42,889 bases of DNA from positions 1 through 42,889 of the forward strand of contig CANQCW010000004.1 of NCBI GenBank assembly GCA_947591055.1, written 5' to 3'. Under the pieces are notes generated by a model that was not told the origin of the DNA, searched no databases, and saw nothing but the letters and a program-made list of their open reading frames with translations. This DNA comes from an uncultured Clostridia bacterium (GTDB lineage: Bacteria > Bacillota > Clostridia > TANB77 > CAG-508). Within the stretch, counting starts at the first letter, position 1. Each line of letters opens with the position of its first letter. Of this stretch, positions 26,037 through 34,729 are shown piece by piece. The position numbers and the translations under genes are program-made.

Positions 26037-26303
26037 ATGGCTCAAACAAATATTAATATAAGAATGGATGAAGATTTAAAAAAACAATTTGATAAATTTT
26101 GCTCTGATATAGGTATGACAATGACAACAGCTATTTGTGTATTTGCAAAAAAAGCTGTTAGAGAACAAAAAATACCTTTTGAGATTACAGCTGAAGACCC
26201 TTTTTATAGTTCTGCCAATATGAAAAGGTTACAAAAAGCAATTCAAGATGTAGAAGATGGAAAACTTACAGTTCATGATTTAATAGAGGTAGAAGATGAA
26301 TAA
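26037..26303 (+). CDS. RelB/DinJ-family antitoxin
   Basis: An 88-aa antitoxin. The ribbon-helix-helix N-terminus (QTNINIRMDEDLKKQFDKF, then GMTMTTAICVFAKKAV) binds operator DNA, and the acidic C-terminal part (QDVEDGKLTVHDLIEVEDE) wraps the toxin. RBS GGAAG. The stop overlaps the toxin start by 8 bp. The operon is probably autorepressed at the promoter just upstream. Confidence 0.9.
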   Translation: MAQTNINIRMDEDLKKQFDKFCSDIGMTMTTAICVFAKKAVREQKIPFEITAEDPFYSSANMKRLQKAIQDVEDGKLTVHDLIEVEDE

Positions 26304-26559
26304 AGCATGGCAAGATGAAGCGTGGGAAGATTATTTGTATTGGCAGACTCAAGATAAAAAAATACTAAAAAAAATAAACCAGTTATTAAAAGATATAGAT
26401 AGAAATGCTTATGATGGAATAGGAAAGCCAGAAGCATTATCTGGAAATCTTTCTGGATACTGGAGTAGAAAAATTGATGATAAAAATAGAATTGTATATA
26501 AAGTACAAAATAATCAAATTATAATTATTCAATGTGGTTCACATTATAGAGATAAATAA
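26296..26559 (+). CDS. YoeB-family mRNA interferase toxin
   Basis: An 87-aa toxin of the Txe/YoeB family, ribosome-dependent mRNA cleavage. Family motifs: AWEDYLYWQTQDKKILKKIN, GIGKPEALSGNLSGYWSRKI and NRIVYKVQ, ending CGSHYRDK with the conserved HY. The usual acid-base Glu lies in GKPE and the Arg in SRKI. Translation is coupled to the antitoxin. It closely parallels 34247-34504. Confidence 0.9.
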   Translation: MNKAWQDEAWEDYLYWQTQDKKILKKINQLLKDIDRNAYDGIGKPEALSGNLSGYWSRKIDDKNRIVYKVQNNQIIIIQCGSHYRDK

Positions 26560-26651
26560 AATTGTAATTGCTAATCATATAATAATACTAAAAATATAAT
26601 AATAAATATTGACATTTATACTATGTATATACAATGAGAGGAGTTATTTAT

Positions 26652-26891
26652 ATGACTACTACTATTCAAAAATGGGGAAAAAGCCAAGGTGTTAGAATTC
26701 CTAAAAATATATTAGATTCTGTTAATTGGACAGAATCGGAACAGATTACAATTGTAGTTGAAAATGGTAAAATAATTATGGAAAAAACAAAATTAAAAAG
26801 AAAAAATATAAAAGAATTATTTGAAAATTATGATGGAAAATATGAACCAGTAAAAATAGATTGGGGAAATCCGAAAGGGAAAGAAATATGA
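26652..26891 (+). CDS. mazE: MazE-like AbrB-fold antitoxin
   Basis: A 79-aa protein with the swapped-hairpin DNA-binding N-terminus (TTIQKWGKSQGVRIPKNIL) and an acidic tail ending VKIDWGNPKGKEI, typical of MazE. I chose the ATG at 26652 because GAGGAG lies just before it; the longer frame from 26634 contains that site. The expected mazF partner is not intact: only its C-terminal end follows directly (26892-27009). The antitoxin is therefore an orphan here, perhaps protecting against a MazF encoded elsewhere. Confidence 0.87.
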   Translation: MTTTIQKWGKSQGVRIPKNILDSVNWTESEQITIVVENGKIIMEKTKLKRKNIKELFENYDGKYEPVKIDWGNPKGKEI

Positions 26892-27009
26892 TGCGAACAT
26901 ATTAAAGCATTAGAATTAAATAGTAGAACTTACCAAATATAGAACATTTGCCAGAAGATAATTGGCACAAGTTATAGACATTATTTATTCTGAAATAGAA
27001 AAAATATAA
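26892..27009 (+). pseudogene. C-terminal fragment of mazF, frameshifted
   Basis: Directly after the mazE stop the sequence encodes CEHIKALELNSRTYQ, then in other frames IEHLPED and LAQVIDIIYSEIEKI before a TAA. Together these match the end of MazF (EQIKSLD...IEKLP...). At least two frame changes are needed. The missing middle resembles the inverted piece at 25741-25861. Confidence 0.7.
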
Positions 27010-27067
27010 TTAATTAACAAAGAAAATTTAGATTTAAATATAATTTTTTATTCCTGATAATAAAATT

Positions 27068-27104
27068 CTCTTAAGCAATACATTAATTTGTACTTACTTA
27101 AGAG
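27068..27104. terminator. Possible terminator/inverted repeat
   Basis: CTCTTAAG (27068-27075) and CTTAAGAG (27097-27104) form an 8-bp stem with a long 21-nt loop just downstream of the nucleotidyltransferase gene on the minus strand. Weak. Confidence 0.4.
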
Positions 27105-27116
27105 ATTCATTTAATT

Positions 27117-27458
27117 TTATATATTTATAACAACTCCCTCTTTTTGAACATTAGTATAAAATGGTACAATATTAACTCTTGCATTATACTTATCAATATT
27201 TTTAATTAGTGGAGATATTTCAATTTCAAAATTATTTTCACTTTCAATATCATAAGCTATATCATATATTTTATCTTTATATTGTTCTAATTCTTTTTCA
27301 TTCAAATCAGTTAAAATCATTATATCAATATCAGATGATTTATTAAAATCTCCTCGTGCATATGAACCGTATAATATTATTTTTCTTAATCTATCTCCTA
27401 ATATAACTTTTACTTTGTAAATAAAATTTTGAATAATATTTTGTATTTCTATAGGCAT
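27117..27458 (-). CDS. MNT-type nucleotidyltransferase, second copy
   Basis: A 113-aa minimal nucleotidyltransferase with ILYGSYARGDFNKSSDIDIM (GS followed by DID) and a C-terminus FYTNVQKEGVVINI. It is a paralogue of 25415-25777 and shows what that gene's normal end should look like. No HEPN partner is seen next to it. The ribosome-binding site is GGAGG. It is divergent from cassette C. Confidence 0.85.
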   Translation of the reverse strand: MPIEIQNIIQNFIYKVKVILGDRLRKIILYGSYARGDFNKSSDIDIMILTDLNEKELEQYKDKIYDIAYDIESENNFEIEISPLIKNIDKYNARVNIVPFYTNVQKEGVVINI

Positions 27459-27520
27459 AAGTATTTCCTCCTTGCATTTATATTAAATCACAAAAGAAAA
27501 AAATTCAATAATTTTAATAA

Positions 27521-27577
27521 TTTTAGTCGACACTTTTTAATGAATTTAATCAACACTTTTTAAAAATTTTAGTCGAC
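27521..27577. repeat. Three 24-bp-spaced repeats ahead of cassette C
   Basis: TTAGTCGACACTTTTTAA, TTAATCAACACTTTTTAA and TTAGTCGACATTTTTTT are spaced about 24 bp apart. SalI-like GTCGAC centres are conserved in the first and third. They end about 95 bp before recombination site C. Confidence 0.6.
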
Positions 27578-27640
27578 ATTTTTTTATATTTTTAGTAAAA
27601 ATTTTTAGATCTTTTATGATATATTTATTGAAATCATCCA

Positions 27641-27682
27641 GTGTTTTCAATACTTTCAACAATTTTTCTAGACCAAGAAGTT
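27641..27682 (+). repeat. Recombination site C
   Basis: Plus-strand GACCAAGAAGTT (27671-27682) encoding DQEV, preceded by TTTTCTA and the arms TTTTCAA and TTTCAAC, 10 bp apart. It is the same organisation as sites A and B in the opposite orientation. Confidence 0.8.
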
Positions 27683-30670
27683 CCAGCGTTAGAAAAAGCC
27701 ATAGAAGATGCTTTAAAACAACTTGAAAAATATGATAACTTTATGAATTGTGATGATAATAAAGGTAGTTACGGAACAGAGATCGGATATTTAGAAACTG
27801 CTCAAGAAGATATAGAAAATGCAGAAACAGAAGAAGATGTAGCAGAAGCTCTTGATACCTTCTTATCTCAAATGGAAAAAGTAGATGAAGCAATTGCAGC
27901 ATTAGAAGAGAAAAAAGATGCAGCAATTGAAGATTTACAAGCTTATGCAGATGCATTAAATGATGTAAAAGGAATGAGCGCAGAAGACAAATCAAAAGTT
28001 AAAACTTTTGTAAAACAAGCTCAAGAAGCAGTAAAAGCCGCAAACTCTAACGAAGAAATAGAGGCAGCTACAGATACTTTTAATGAATTAATGGCAAGTT
28101 TTGAAGAAGTAAAAACTGCTAAAGAAAAGGCTGAAACACTTGCAGCATTAAATGATTATTTAGCAGAAGCAGAACCAGGAATGAAAAACGTTATAGAAAA
28201 AGCAATTGATGAAGTAAATAAAGCAACAACTGCTGAAGAAGTAAAAAATGCAGTTAACGGTCTTTTAGATGAAAAAACAGGAAAATTACCAACTCTAAAA
28301 GAAGCACAAAAAGCAGCATATGAAACACTATCAGCATATGAAGATTATTTAGCAAAAAATACAGTGGACGGAGAAAATTTAATTCTTGGAGAAATAGAAA
28401 CTGTAAAAGCAGCAATAGCTAATGCAGAAGATAAGTCTAATGTAGAAACAGCTATGGATGGATTTGATAATTTTATGGATGATTATGAAGACACAGTTAC
28501 TGCTGTTGAATTAGAAGTAGCAAAGAATGCATTAGACAATATGTATAAAGAAGTTACAGCAAAACTAAGTCCTTATGTATCAAGCACAGATAAAAATGTT
28601 AAAGATTTAGCAGATGCTGCAGTAAAATTATTTGATGAAATTAGAAAAGCCGGAGCCGAATCTGAAGAAAAAGATGATGTGGTGGAAGCAACTAATAGAA
28701 TAAAAGATTTATTCTATGGTAAAGGAAATCATGGATTACCAGCAGTAAATGAAGATAACTATGTTGTAGAATCAAATCTTAAAAGTTATTATAGTGAATC
28801 TAATATAGTAACTAACTTCTTAGGATATGAAAATGCATTAAAACACAATGCAGCAAAAACTGAAAAAGATGATAAAGCAGATAAATTAGGACGTGCAGAA
28901 GCATATAAATCAGCAATGGAAAAATTAGACTTATATACAACAGTAATAAATGACAATGATGCAGTTGAAGCATTAAAGTTAACAGAACAAAATGTAGCAA
29001 GTATCAAAGAAATGATAAGTTCAACAAAAACATCAGTAGAAAAAGCAGAAGGCAAAACTGCTGTAGATGATGCCAAAGCTATATTAGATAAATATTTAAA
29101 CAACTATTATGCAGAATTTGTAGAATATGCAGAAAACTATGAATTCGAAAGTACAAAAACAAGTGCTTTAAAAGAATTAGAAGCTTACAAAGAGCAATAT
29201 AAAGATGTTACTGAAGATGATACAATTTATGCACCAGTGAAAGATGCAGTAGATGATGCAATTACAGCTATTGAAGCATTAGAAGCTGACATAAATGAAG
29301 TTAGTGAAATAACAGAAGAATTAGAAACTGTAAAAGATGCAATTAAATTAGCAAACAAACAAGCAGAATTAAAATTAGCAGTAGATACAGCAGTAGCAAA
29401 ATATACACCACTATTAAAATCTGAAAGTGAAGAAGTAAAACAAGCAGCTGCAGCAGCAATAAAAGAACTTAGTGCTTTAAAATATAATGGATCAATTAAA
29501 AACACACCAAAAGACGTAGCTAAAATAGAAGAAAAATATGATCCTCAACTTAAAGAAGCACTAAAAGCTCAAGAAGAAAAAGATAAAAAAGAACGTGATG
29601 AAGCATTAGAACCAATAATGGATAAAGTTGACGAACTTATTGAAATAGCAACAGCAGGAAAGAGAACAGAAATAGTAAATCAATTAAATAATTTTAAATC
29701 AGAACTTAATAAAACAAAAACAGCTGAAGAAGTAAGAACAGTAAGTGGCCAATTAAATTCTTATATAAATGATTCATGTCAAATAGTAAGTGCTCAATAT
29801 GATGCGATATATAAAACATCAGTTGGATTATTAGACAAGTATAAAGAAATCTGTGGAAAAGATGAAGAAGCAAAAGCAATAGTAGACAAAGCAATAGCAG
29901 ATATCAAAGCAATAACAGAAACAGATATTGCAAGAGCACAAGCAGCAATTAATGCAATAGTTGGTGTAGGTGTATCTGACGAAAAAGAAACAGTTGCAAA
30001 GAAAATTGCTAAAATACAAGGTGAAATAACTAACTTAGACACTGAAAAAGAGAACGCTGTAAGAACTATTAATAATAAAATTGATGAATATCCAGAAGAT
30101 AAAGCAGCATTAAAGAATATAGTACAAGAATATATAGATGCAATAAATGCTGTAACAAGAAAAGGCAAAAATTATGAAACTACAATAAACAATATAGTAA
30201 CAGAAGCTGAAGCTGCAATACAAGATTATCTTGATGTTAAAATTTCTAATGAAGCAGAAAAAAATCTTAATATAAAAAGTGTTAAAAATGAAATAGGAGA
30301 ATCAACTACTTTTTTTGAATCTGGAAAAAAGGTTTCAGATTTACAAGAAAGTGTTAAAATAGTAGATGGAAAAGTTTCAGGAAAATTAAAAGAAGTAACC
30401 GATTTTACACAGTTTGGTGCTCCTGAAGGAGAAAACCATTTCTTAGCTTTAAAATTTGATAAAGGTTCTGCAGAAAGAGTTGAAATTCAATTAGTTAATG
30501 GTGATGAATCTAAGACTATCGGAGATTTAGATACTGACGGAATTGTAATAATAAGTTTTAAAGAAGAACAACAACTAACCACTAACAAAATGAAAGTAAA
30601 TTTTTATAATGAATCAAATGAATTAGTTAAAACTTTAACACTTGACTTATCAGGATTAAAGTTTGCTTAA
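27671..30670 (+). CDS. Silent cassette C: alpha-helical repeat tail, 999 aa
   Basis: An open frame starting at DQEVPALEKAIEDAL and running 1000 codons. A GTG at 27641 lies inside the site flank without ribosome-binding site, so it is not a credible start. Unlike the other tails it is almost entirely helical: repeated ~70-90-residue three-helix modules (e.g. ALEEKKDAAIEDLQAYADAL, KAAIANAEDKSNVETAMDGF), rich in Ala, Glu and Lys, recalling FIVAR/GA-type bundles of Gram-positive adhesins. The last ~110 residues are beta-rich and end LTLDLSGLKFA. It would need the 18172 head for secretion. As it is in plus orientation, it needs a deletion or a prior inversion to reach the head. Confidence 0.75.
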   Translation, partial: DQEVPALEKAIEDALKQLEKYDNFMNCDDNKGSYGTEIGYLETAQEDIENAETEEDVAEALDTFLSQMEKVDEAIAALEEKKDAAIEDLQAYADALNDVKGMSAEDKSKVKTFVKQAQEAVKAANSNEEIEAATDTFNELMASFEEVKTAKEKAETLAALNDYLAEAEPGMKNVIEKAIDEVNKATTAEEVKNAVNGLLDEKTGKLPTLKEAQKAAYETLSAYEDYLAKNTVDGENLILGEIETVKAAIANAEDKSNVETAMDGFDNFMDDYEDTVTAVELEVAKNALDNMYKEVTAKLSPYVSSTDKNVKDLADAAVKLFDEIRKAGAESEEKDDVVEATNRIKDLFYGKGNHGLPAVNEDNYVVESNLKSYYSESNIVTNFLGYENALKHNAAKTEKDDKADKLGRAEAYKSAMEKLDLYTTVINDNDAVEALKLTEQNVASIKEMISSTKTSVEKAEGKTAVDDAKAILDKYLNNYYAEFVEYAENYEFESTKTSALKELEAYKEQYKDVTEDDTIYAPVKDAVDDAITAIEALEADINEVSEITEELETVKDAIKLANKQAELKLAVDTAVAKYTPLLKSESEEVKQAAAAAIKELSALKYNGSIKNTPKDVAKIEEKYDPQLKEALKAQEEKDKKERDEALEPIMDKVDELIEIATAGKRTEIVNQLNNFKSELNKTKTAEEVRTVSGQLNSYINDSCQIVSAQYDAIYKTSVGLLDKYKEICGKDEEAKAIVDKAIADIKAITETDIARAQAAINAIVGVGVSDEKETVAKKIAKIQGEITNLDTEKENAVRTINNKIDEYPEDKAALKNIVQEYIDAINAVTRKGKNYETTINNIVTEAEAAIQDYLDVKISNEAEKNLNIKSVKNEIGESTTFFESGKKVSDLQESVKIVDGKVSGKLKEVTDFTQFGAPEGENHFLALKFDKGSAERVEIQLVNGDESKTIGDLDTDGIVIISFKEEQQLTTNKMKVNFYNESNELVKTLTLDLSGLKFA

Positions 30671-30690
30671 ATTGAATTTGCAATATAAAT

Positions 30691-30726
30691 AAAAAATACA
30701 CGAGGTATAATACTCGTGTATTTTTT
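30691..30726. terminator. Bidirectional terminator between cassettes C and D
   Basis: A 14-bp perfect stem AAAAAATACACGAG/CTCGTGTATTTTTT (30691-30704 with 30713-30726), 8-nt loop. The A and T runs in the stem serve both directions. Confidence 0.9.
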
Positions 30727-30742
30727 GCGTAAAGTCATTTAA

Positions 30743-33700
30743 CTATTTTAATCCTTGAATCTCTACTGATTCAGTTCCTTCATTTTCAATAGTTACTATA
30801 TTATTTACTCCATTTAATGTAACTTTTACATCTTCACTATCTACTCCAAAAGATGCTAAGAAGCTGTTTACTTCTGATAGAACTGTTTCTGTAATATCTG
30901 CTCCTACTGCAGTGTTTTTAGTTAATGCAGTTTTTAAATCTTCAACTGATTCATATTGTTTAATTGCTACTGTTTTTCCTTTTAAAACACTTGGAACGTT
31001 TTCTTCTACTACTGCTGTTATTTTTGCTGTTTTACCATCTTTTTTGCCTGATAATGTTACAGCTTTTCCACCTGTTAATTTATCTCCAGATACATCAACT
31101 TCTCCTTTTACTACTGTAACTTCTATATCACTTCCTACTGTTACATTTTCTTGAGTTACTGTTACTTTTCCACCATTTCCTTTTATTGTTATGCTTCCTT
31201 GTTGTGTTGTAGCTGTTCCGTCTGAACTTACAAATTTGATTGTTACATTTCCGTCATTTTGTCCTGCATCAACACTATTATTTAAGTTTTCAAATACTAA
31301 GTTGTTTGATTCTTCTCCATTTGCAACTACTGTTAATGTTGGATTATTACCTTCTATTATAGCTTTTACTGCTGTTTGTAATTTAGTTGTCATTTTAACA
31401 CCATTAATTGTTACTGTTGCTCCTTCTGCTACTATAAAGTTTCCTAATTCAGTAGCTCCTGTTTTTATTTTTACTCCATTACCTAATGTTACTACTTCGT
31501 CTTTATTCATTTTGAAATTACTTAAATCAAATTGCCCTGCTTTTAGATTTACTTCTGCTGGATATTTTTCTGATCCAGAACCGCCTATAGGTTTTCCAAT
31601 TTTTCTTTCATAATCGCTACCAGTAATGTTTAGTGTTTTTCCTTCTAAGTAATTAGCATACATAAATGATGCATCTTCTTCAGAATTTGCCTTATCTTTA
31701 TTTAATTCTAAATCTATTACATCACCATTTATTGTAACTTTATCACCATTTTTTAATTTTGAAAGGAAAGCTTTTAAGTTAGTAAATTCTCCTTTTAAAT
31801 TTGTATCACTAAAATCGTTTCCTTTGAATTCTTCTCCTTCAATTACAATTTTTCCATCACTTCCTACTGAATAAAAGTTATTTGCATTTGCTTTGCAATC
31901 TTCTTTAGTTTCAGTGCAAGTTAAGCCATTTACTCTTGGCATTGTGTGACCATTTGCAATTACATCGCTCCATCCTTCAAATTCTCCACATCTTGTAATT
32001 AGTCTAAATTGATATTCTGTATATGCTTCTAATCCGCTTACTGTGAAATATGTTGCTGTTATATTTCCATCTTCATCTTTATCATAAGTTGTTACTACTT
32101 CTGATGTTCCCATATCTTTGTAGTTAGTCTCATCAACTTTTTTATAAACTCTTACAGCATATGTTAAATCTGAATCTTCTTCTCCGTATGCGCATTTATT
32201 TGCATAGTATGGAGCTTTTTTATTTGTTGCTGTATCTAATTTAAATGTCATTGTACTATCTGAAGCGTCTGTTATTTTCGCATCTCTATATGGTGCACAG
32301 AAATAGTAATATTCTGGTTGTGAATTTACATAGATTATATTCTTATTAGTATTGTTCTTATCTTCTTCTTTCATTTTTTCACTATCTGCAGTTGCAACTA
32401 CTTCTGCATAATATCCATAGTTACGATTTAATTTTCTAGTTTTTGTCCAGTTTTCACCTACATAATTATCATTATCTGTAGCATAATAAATTGATTTATT
32501 ATTTGATTTAGTTGTTGTAGATGTTATTCTAGCATTTGGATCAAATACACCAGTTTCTGTGTCTTCTAAGTATAATTTTACTGTGTATCCTCCACAGTTT
32601 ACATCATTTTCATCCCATGATAGTTTTGGATATCCATTACTTTCATCTACAGATAATTTTATATTACTTACTGGATTTACAGCTTTTACTGTTACTGTTT
32701 CTGATTTAAATTCATCAGAATTTATTGTATTTGTTGCTTCACTTGCTATATTTCCTTTAGTTACTACTGTTATATAGTATTCTCCTGCTTCTAAAGCAGA
32801 TGTTGGATCATTGTAATTTCTTAATGTAAATTTTGTACTTCCTGCTTCTGTTTCATAATAAATTTCTCCATCTTTATATAATGTTACAATATATCCATTG
32901 TTTAAATAAGTACTTGTATGAGGATTGTTCCAAGTAAAATCTCCGTTTTCACTTGTAGGTAATGTTACACTACTAATTTTTTCTTCTTTAGTTGCCTTTA
33001 CATCATCTGCCATATCTACTTGTGGTATACTTACTGCACAATCAGCTAATACAGTTTGACTTCCATATGAATTTTCTACTATGTAGAATATTCTATATAA
33101 ATTATCGTTATTTAATCCGTCAATTACTTCATCAATTGAATCTCCATTGACTGTTATTTTTCTTGTTACTGGAGTATAACTACTGCTATTCTTTATGTTT
33201 GAGTTTGAAAACTCTTTTGTTTTTGCATCCCATTTTACTGCATCAGTAGCACTTAATTCTGTTTTTAAAGCATTATCTGGAACAGCACAATAATAAATTG
33301 TTGTTACATCACTTTCACCATATCTTGTTGCATTAAAAATAGCATTGTCTGTATTACTACGTTTTACACTAACTTTTGCAACTGTTGGCTCTACAGTATT
33401 TTTAGTTACTTTTACTTCTCCTAATGGTGTTTCATACTTTGTATCTTCTGCATCAAATAATCTAAAATATATTGTTCCATCTGATATATGTGGATATCCT
33501 CCAACTAAATCTTGATGATTTTTTTCATCTTTTGTTACATCAATTTTTGATTGGCTTGCGCCTACTGTAACTTTCATTTCATTTTCATCACTACTTGTTT
33601 CAGGTGTTACTGTTGCAGGTAAACCACTTATACTTAGTTTTCTTCCACTTTCATCAAATGCTACTAATTGAAGAGAAGTATCATCAGGGATATCTTCGTC

Positions 33701-33799
33701 ATAAGAAACAGAGATGTCTAAATTCTCTTGATTTACGTTGTTAATGATATTGTTTTCATTTACTGTTATTGTGTAATTGTAATCCTGAACTTCTTGGTC
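30743..33799 (-). CDS. Silent cassette D: FN3-like/beta-solenoid tail, 1018 aa
   Basis: The frame is open from the junction (DQEVQDYNYTITVNENNIIN) to the stop, 1019 codons. The first 74 codons contain no ATG with a ribosome-binding site, so an annotation starting at 33577 loses the true beginning. Architecture: tandem FN3-like beta domains (PVSNIKLSVDESNGYPKLSW), a mid region with TVTINGVKMTTKL, a beta-solenoid-like stretch (QGSITIKGNGGKVTVTQENV) and a C-terminal ~100-aa domain ending VEIQGLK. Cassettes E and F share this order. The first ~20 residues closely resemble those of cassette E. One inversion with the head site would express it. Confidence 0.78.
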   Translation of the reverse strand, partial: DQEVQDYNYTITVNENNIINNVNQENLDISVSYDEDIPDDTSLQLVAFDESGRKLSISGLPATVTPETSSDENEMKVTVGASQSKIDVTKDEKNHQDLVGGYPHISDGTIYFRLFDAEDTKYETPLGEVKVTKNTVEPTVAKVSVKRSNTDNAIFNATRYGESDVTTIYYCAVPDNALKTELSATDAVKWDAKTKEFSNSNIKNSSSYTPVTRKITVNGDSIDEVIDGLNNDNLYRIFYIVENSYGSQTVLADCAVSIPQVDMADDVKATKEEKISSVTLPTSENGDFTWNNPHTSTYLNNGYIVTLYKDGEIYYETEAGSTKFTLRNYNDPTSALEAGEYYITVVTKGNIASEATNTINSDEFKSETVTVKAVNPVSNIKLSVDESNGYPKLSWDENDVNCGGYTVKLYLEDTETGVFDPNARITSTTTKSNNKSIYYATDNDNYVGENWTKTRKLNRNYGYYAEVVATADSEKMKEEDKNNTNKNIIYVNSQPEYYYFCAPYRDAKITDASDSTMTFKLDTATNKKAPYYANKCAYGEEDSDLTYAVRVYKKVDETNYKDMGTSEVVTTYDKDEDGNITATYFTVSGLEAYTEYQFRLITRCGEFEGWSDVIANGHTMPRVNGLTCTETKEDCKANANNFYSVGSDGKIVIEGEEFKGNDFSDTNLKGEFTNLKAFLSKLKNGDKVTINGDVIDLELNKDKANSEEDASFMYANYLEGKTLNITGSDYERKIGKPIGGSGSEKYPAEVNLKAGQFDLSNFKMNKDEVVTLGNGVKIKTGATELGNFIVAEGATVTINGVKMTTKLQTAVKAIIEGNNPTLTVVANGEESNNLVFENLNNSVDAGQNDGNVTIKFVSSDGTATTQQGSITIKGNGGKVTVTQENVTVGSDIEVTVVKGEVDVSGDKLTGGKAVTLSGKKDGKTAKITAVVEENVPSVLKGKTVAIKQYESVEDLKTALTKNTAVGADITETVLSEVNSFLASFGVDSEDVKVTLNGVNNIVTIENEGTESVEIQGLK
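33788..33799 (-). repeat. Recombination core D
   Basis: Minus-strand GACCAAGAAGTT followed by CAGGAT, in frame as DQEVQD. Upstream lies TTTTTTTAAAT rather than the TTTTCAA arms of A-C. Confidence 0.8.
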
Positions 33800-33929
33800 T
33801 CATTTAAAAAAACAAAATGTCAATTTTTATTAATATATCAACAAAAGTTAACAATTATTTGAAAGATATTATTAAAAAATAGTAGGAATAATATAAGAAA
33901 TATTGTATATAATATATAAATATATTATC

Positions 33930-33958
33930 TTGACAATATATTTACAAAATGATAAAAT
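33930..33958 (+). promoter_or_regulatory. Sigma-A promoter of the second RelB/YoeB module
   Basis: TTGACA (33930-33935), a 17-bp spacer and TAAAAT (33953-33958). Confidence 0.75.
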
Positions 33959-33981
33959 AATAATGAAGAGAGGTGATATTT

Positions 33982-34245
33982 ATGGCTCAAACTTTAATTA
34001 ACTTTAGAATTGATGAAAATATAAAAAAAGAAATGGAACAACTTTGCAATGAGTTAGGTATAACAATGACAACAGCCTTCAATATTTTTGCTAAAAAAAT
34101 GATACGTGAAAAAAGAATTCCCTTTGATGTGTCTATTGATTCATTTTATTTAGAAAATAATATAAAATACTTAGAGCAAGTAATAGCTGATATCGAATCT
34201 GGAAAATCAAAATTAGAAGAGCACAAATTAATTGAGGAGGATTAA
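33982..34245 (+). CDS. RelB/DinJ-family antitoxin, second copy
   Basis: An 87-aa ribbon-helix-helix antitoxin (AQTLINFRIDENIKKEMEQL, then GITMTTAFNIFAKKM) with an acidic C-terminal tail. The ATG at 33982 follows AGAGGTG; the frame from a GTG at 33973 is less likely. It is a paralogue of 26037-26303, clearly diverged, so the two modules may not cross-neutralise. The stop is one base before the toxin start. Confidence 0.9.
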   Translation: MAQTLINFRIDENIKKEMEQLCNELGITMTTAFNIFAKKMIREKRIPFDVSIDSFYLENNIKYLEQVIADIESGKSKLEEHKLIEED

Positions 34246-34246
34246 T

Positions 34247-34504
34247 ATGAAGCTATTATGGGAAGAAAGAGCATGGGAAGATTATTTATATTGGCAACAA
34301 CAAGACAAAAAAACATTAAAAAAAATCAATATACTTTTAAAAGATATCCAGCGAGATTGTTATAGTGGAATAGGAAAACCGGAACCTCTAAGAGAAAACC
34401 TAAAAGGTTGGTGGAGCAGAAGAATAGACAATGAAAATAGAATTGTCTACTGCCAAAAAGGAGAAAATGTAATTATTGCTGCATGTAGAGGTCATTATGA
34501 ATAA
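34247..34504 (+). CDS. YoeB-family mRNA interferase toxin, second copy
   Basis: An 85-aa toxin with AWEDYLYWQQQDKKTLKKIN, GIGKPEPLRENLKGWWSRRI, NRIVYCQKG and a C-terminal CRGHYE, a better match to canonical YoeB than the first copy. GAGGAGG precedes the ATG at 34247; the TTG at 34232 overlaps that site. It is placed between cassettes D and E. Confidence 0.9.
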   Translation: MKLLWEERAWEDYLYWQQQDKKTLKKINILLKDIQRDCYSGIGKPEPLRENLKGWWSRRIDNENRIVYCQKGENVIIAACRGHYE

Positions 34505-34517
34505 TATTAAATTATAT

Positions 34518-34566
34518 AAACAGTTGCATAAATTTTTAAAGAAACTTCTGCAACTGTTTTAATTTC
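34518..34566 (+). terminator. Terminator after the second RelB/YoeB module
   Basis: AAACAGTTGCA (34518-34528) pairs with TGCAACTGTTT (34549-34559), an 11-bp stem with a 20-nt loop, followed by TTAATTTC. Confidence 0.7.
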
Positions 34567-34729
34567 TTCTTATAGCAAATGTTAATTTTTTTGTTATTTC
34601 AAACAAAACTGGCATTTATATTATAATCATATTAATCTAATCATAAAATCATATTAAAAGTATATTCAAAATCATGTCACATTCTTTCGAGAATCGATTA
34701 TGAGACATTTTATTGTGTTAATAGTATAA

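Noticed and set aside
27641-27670. GTG before cassette C as a start (MFSILSTIFL)
   Set aside because: Same reason: the sequence is the site flank and no Shine-Dalgarno precedes it.
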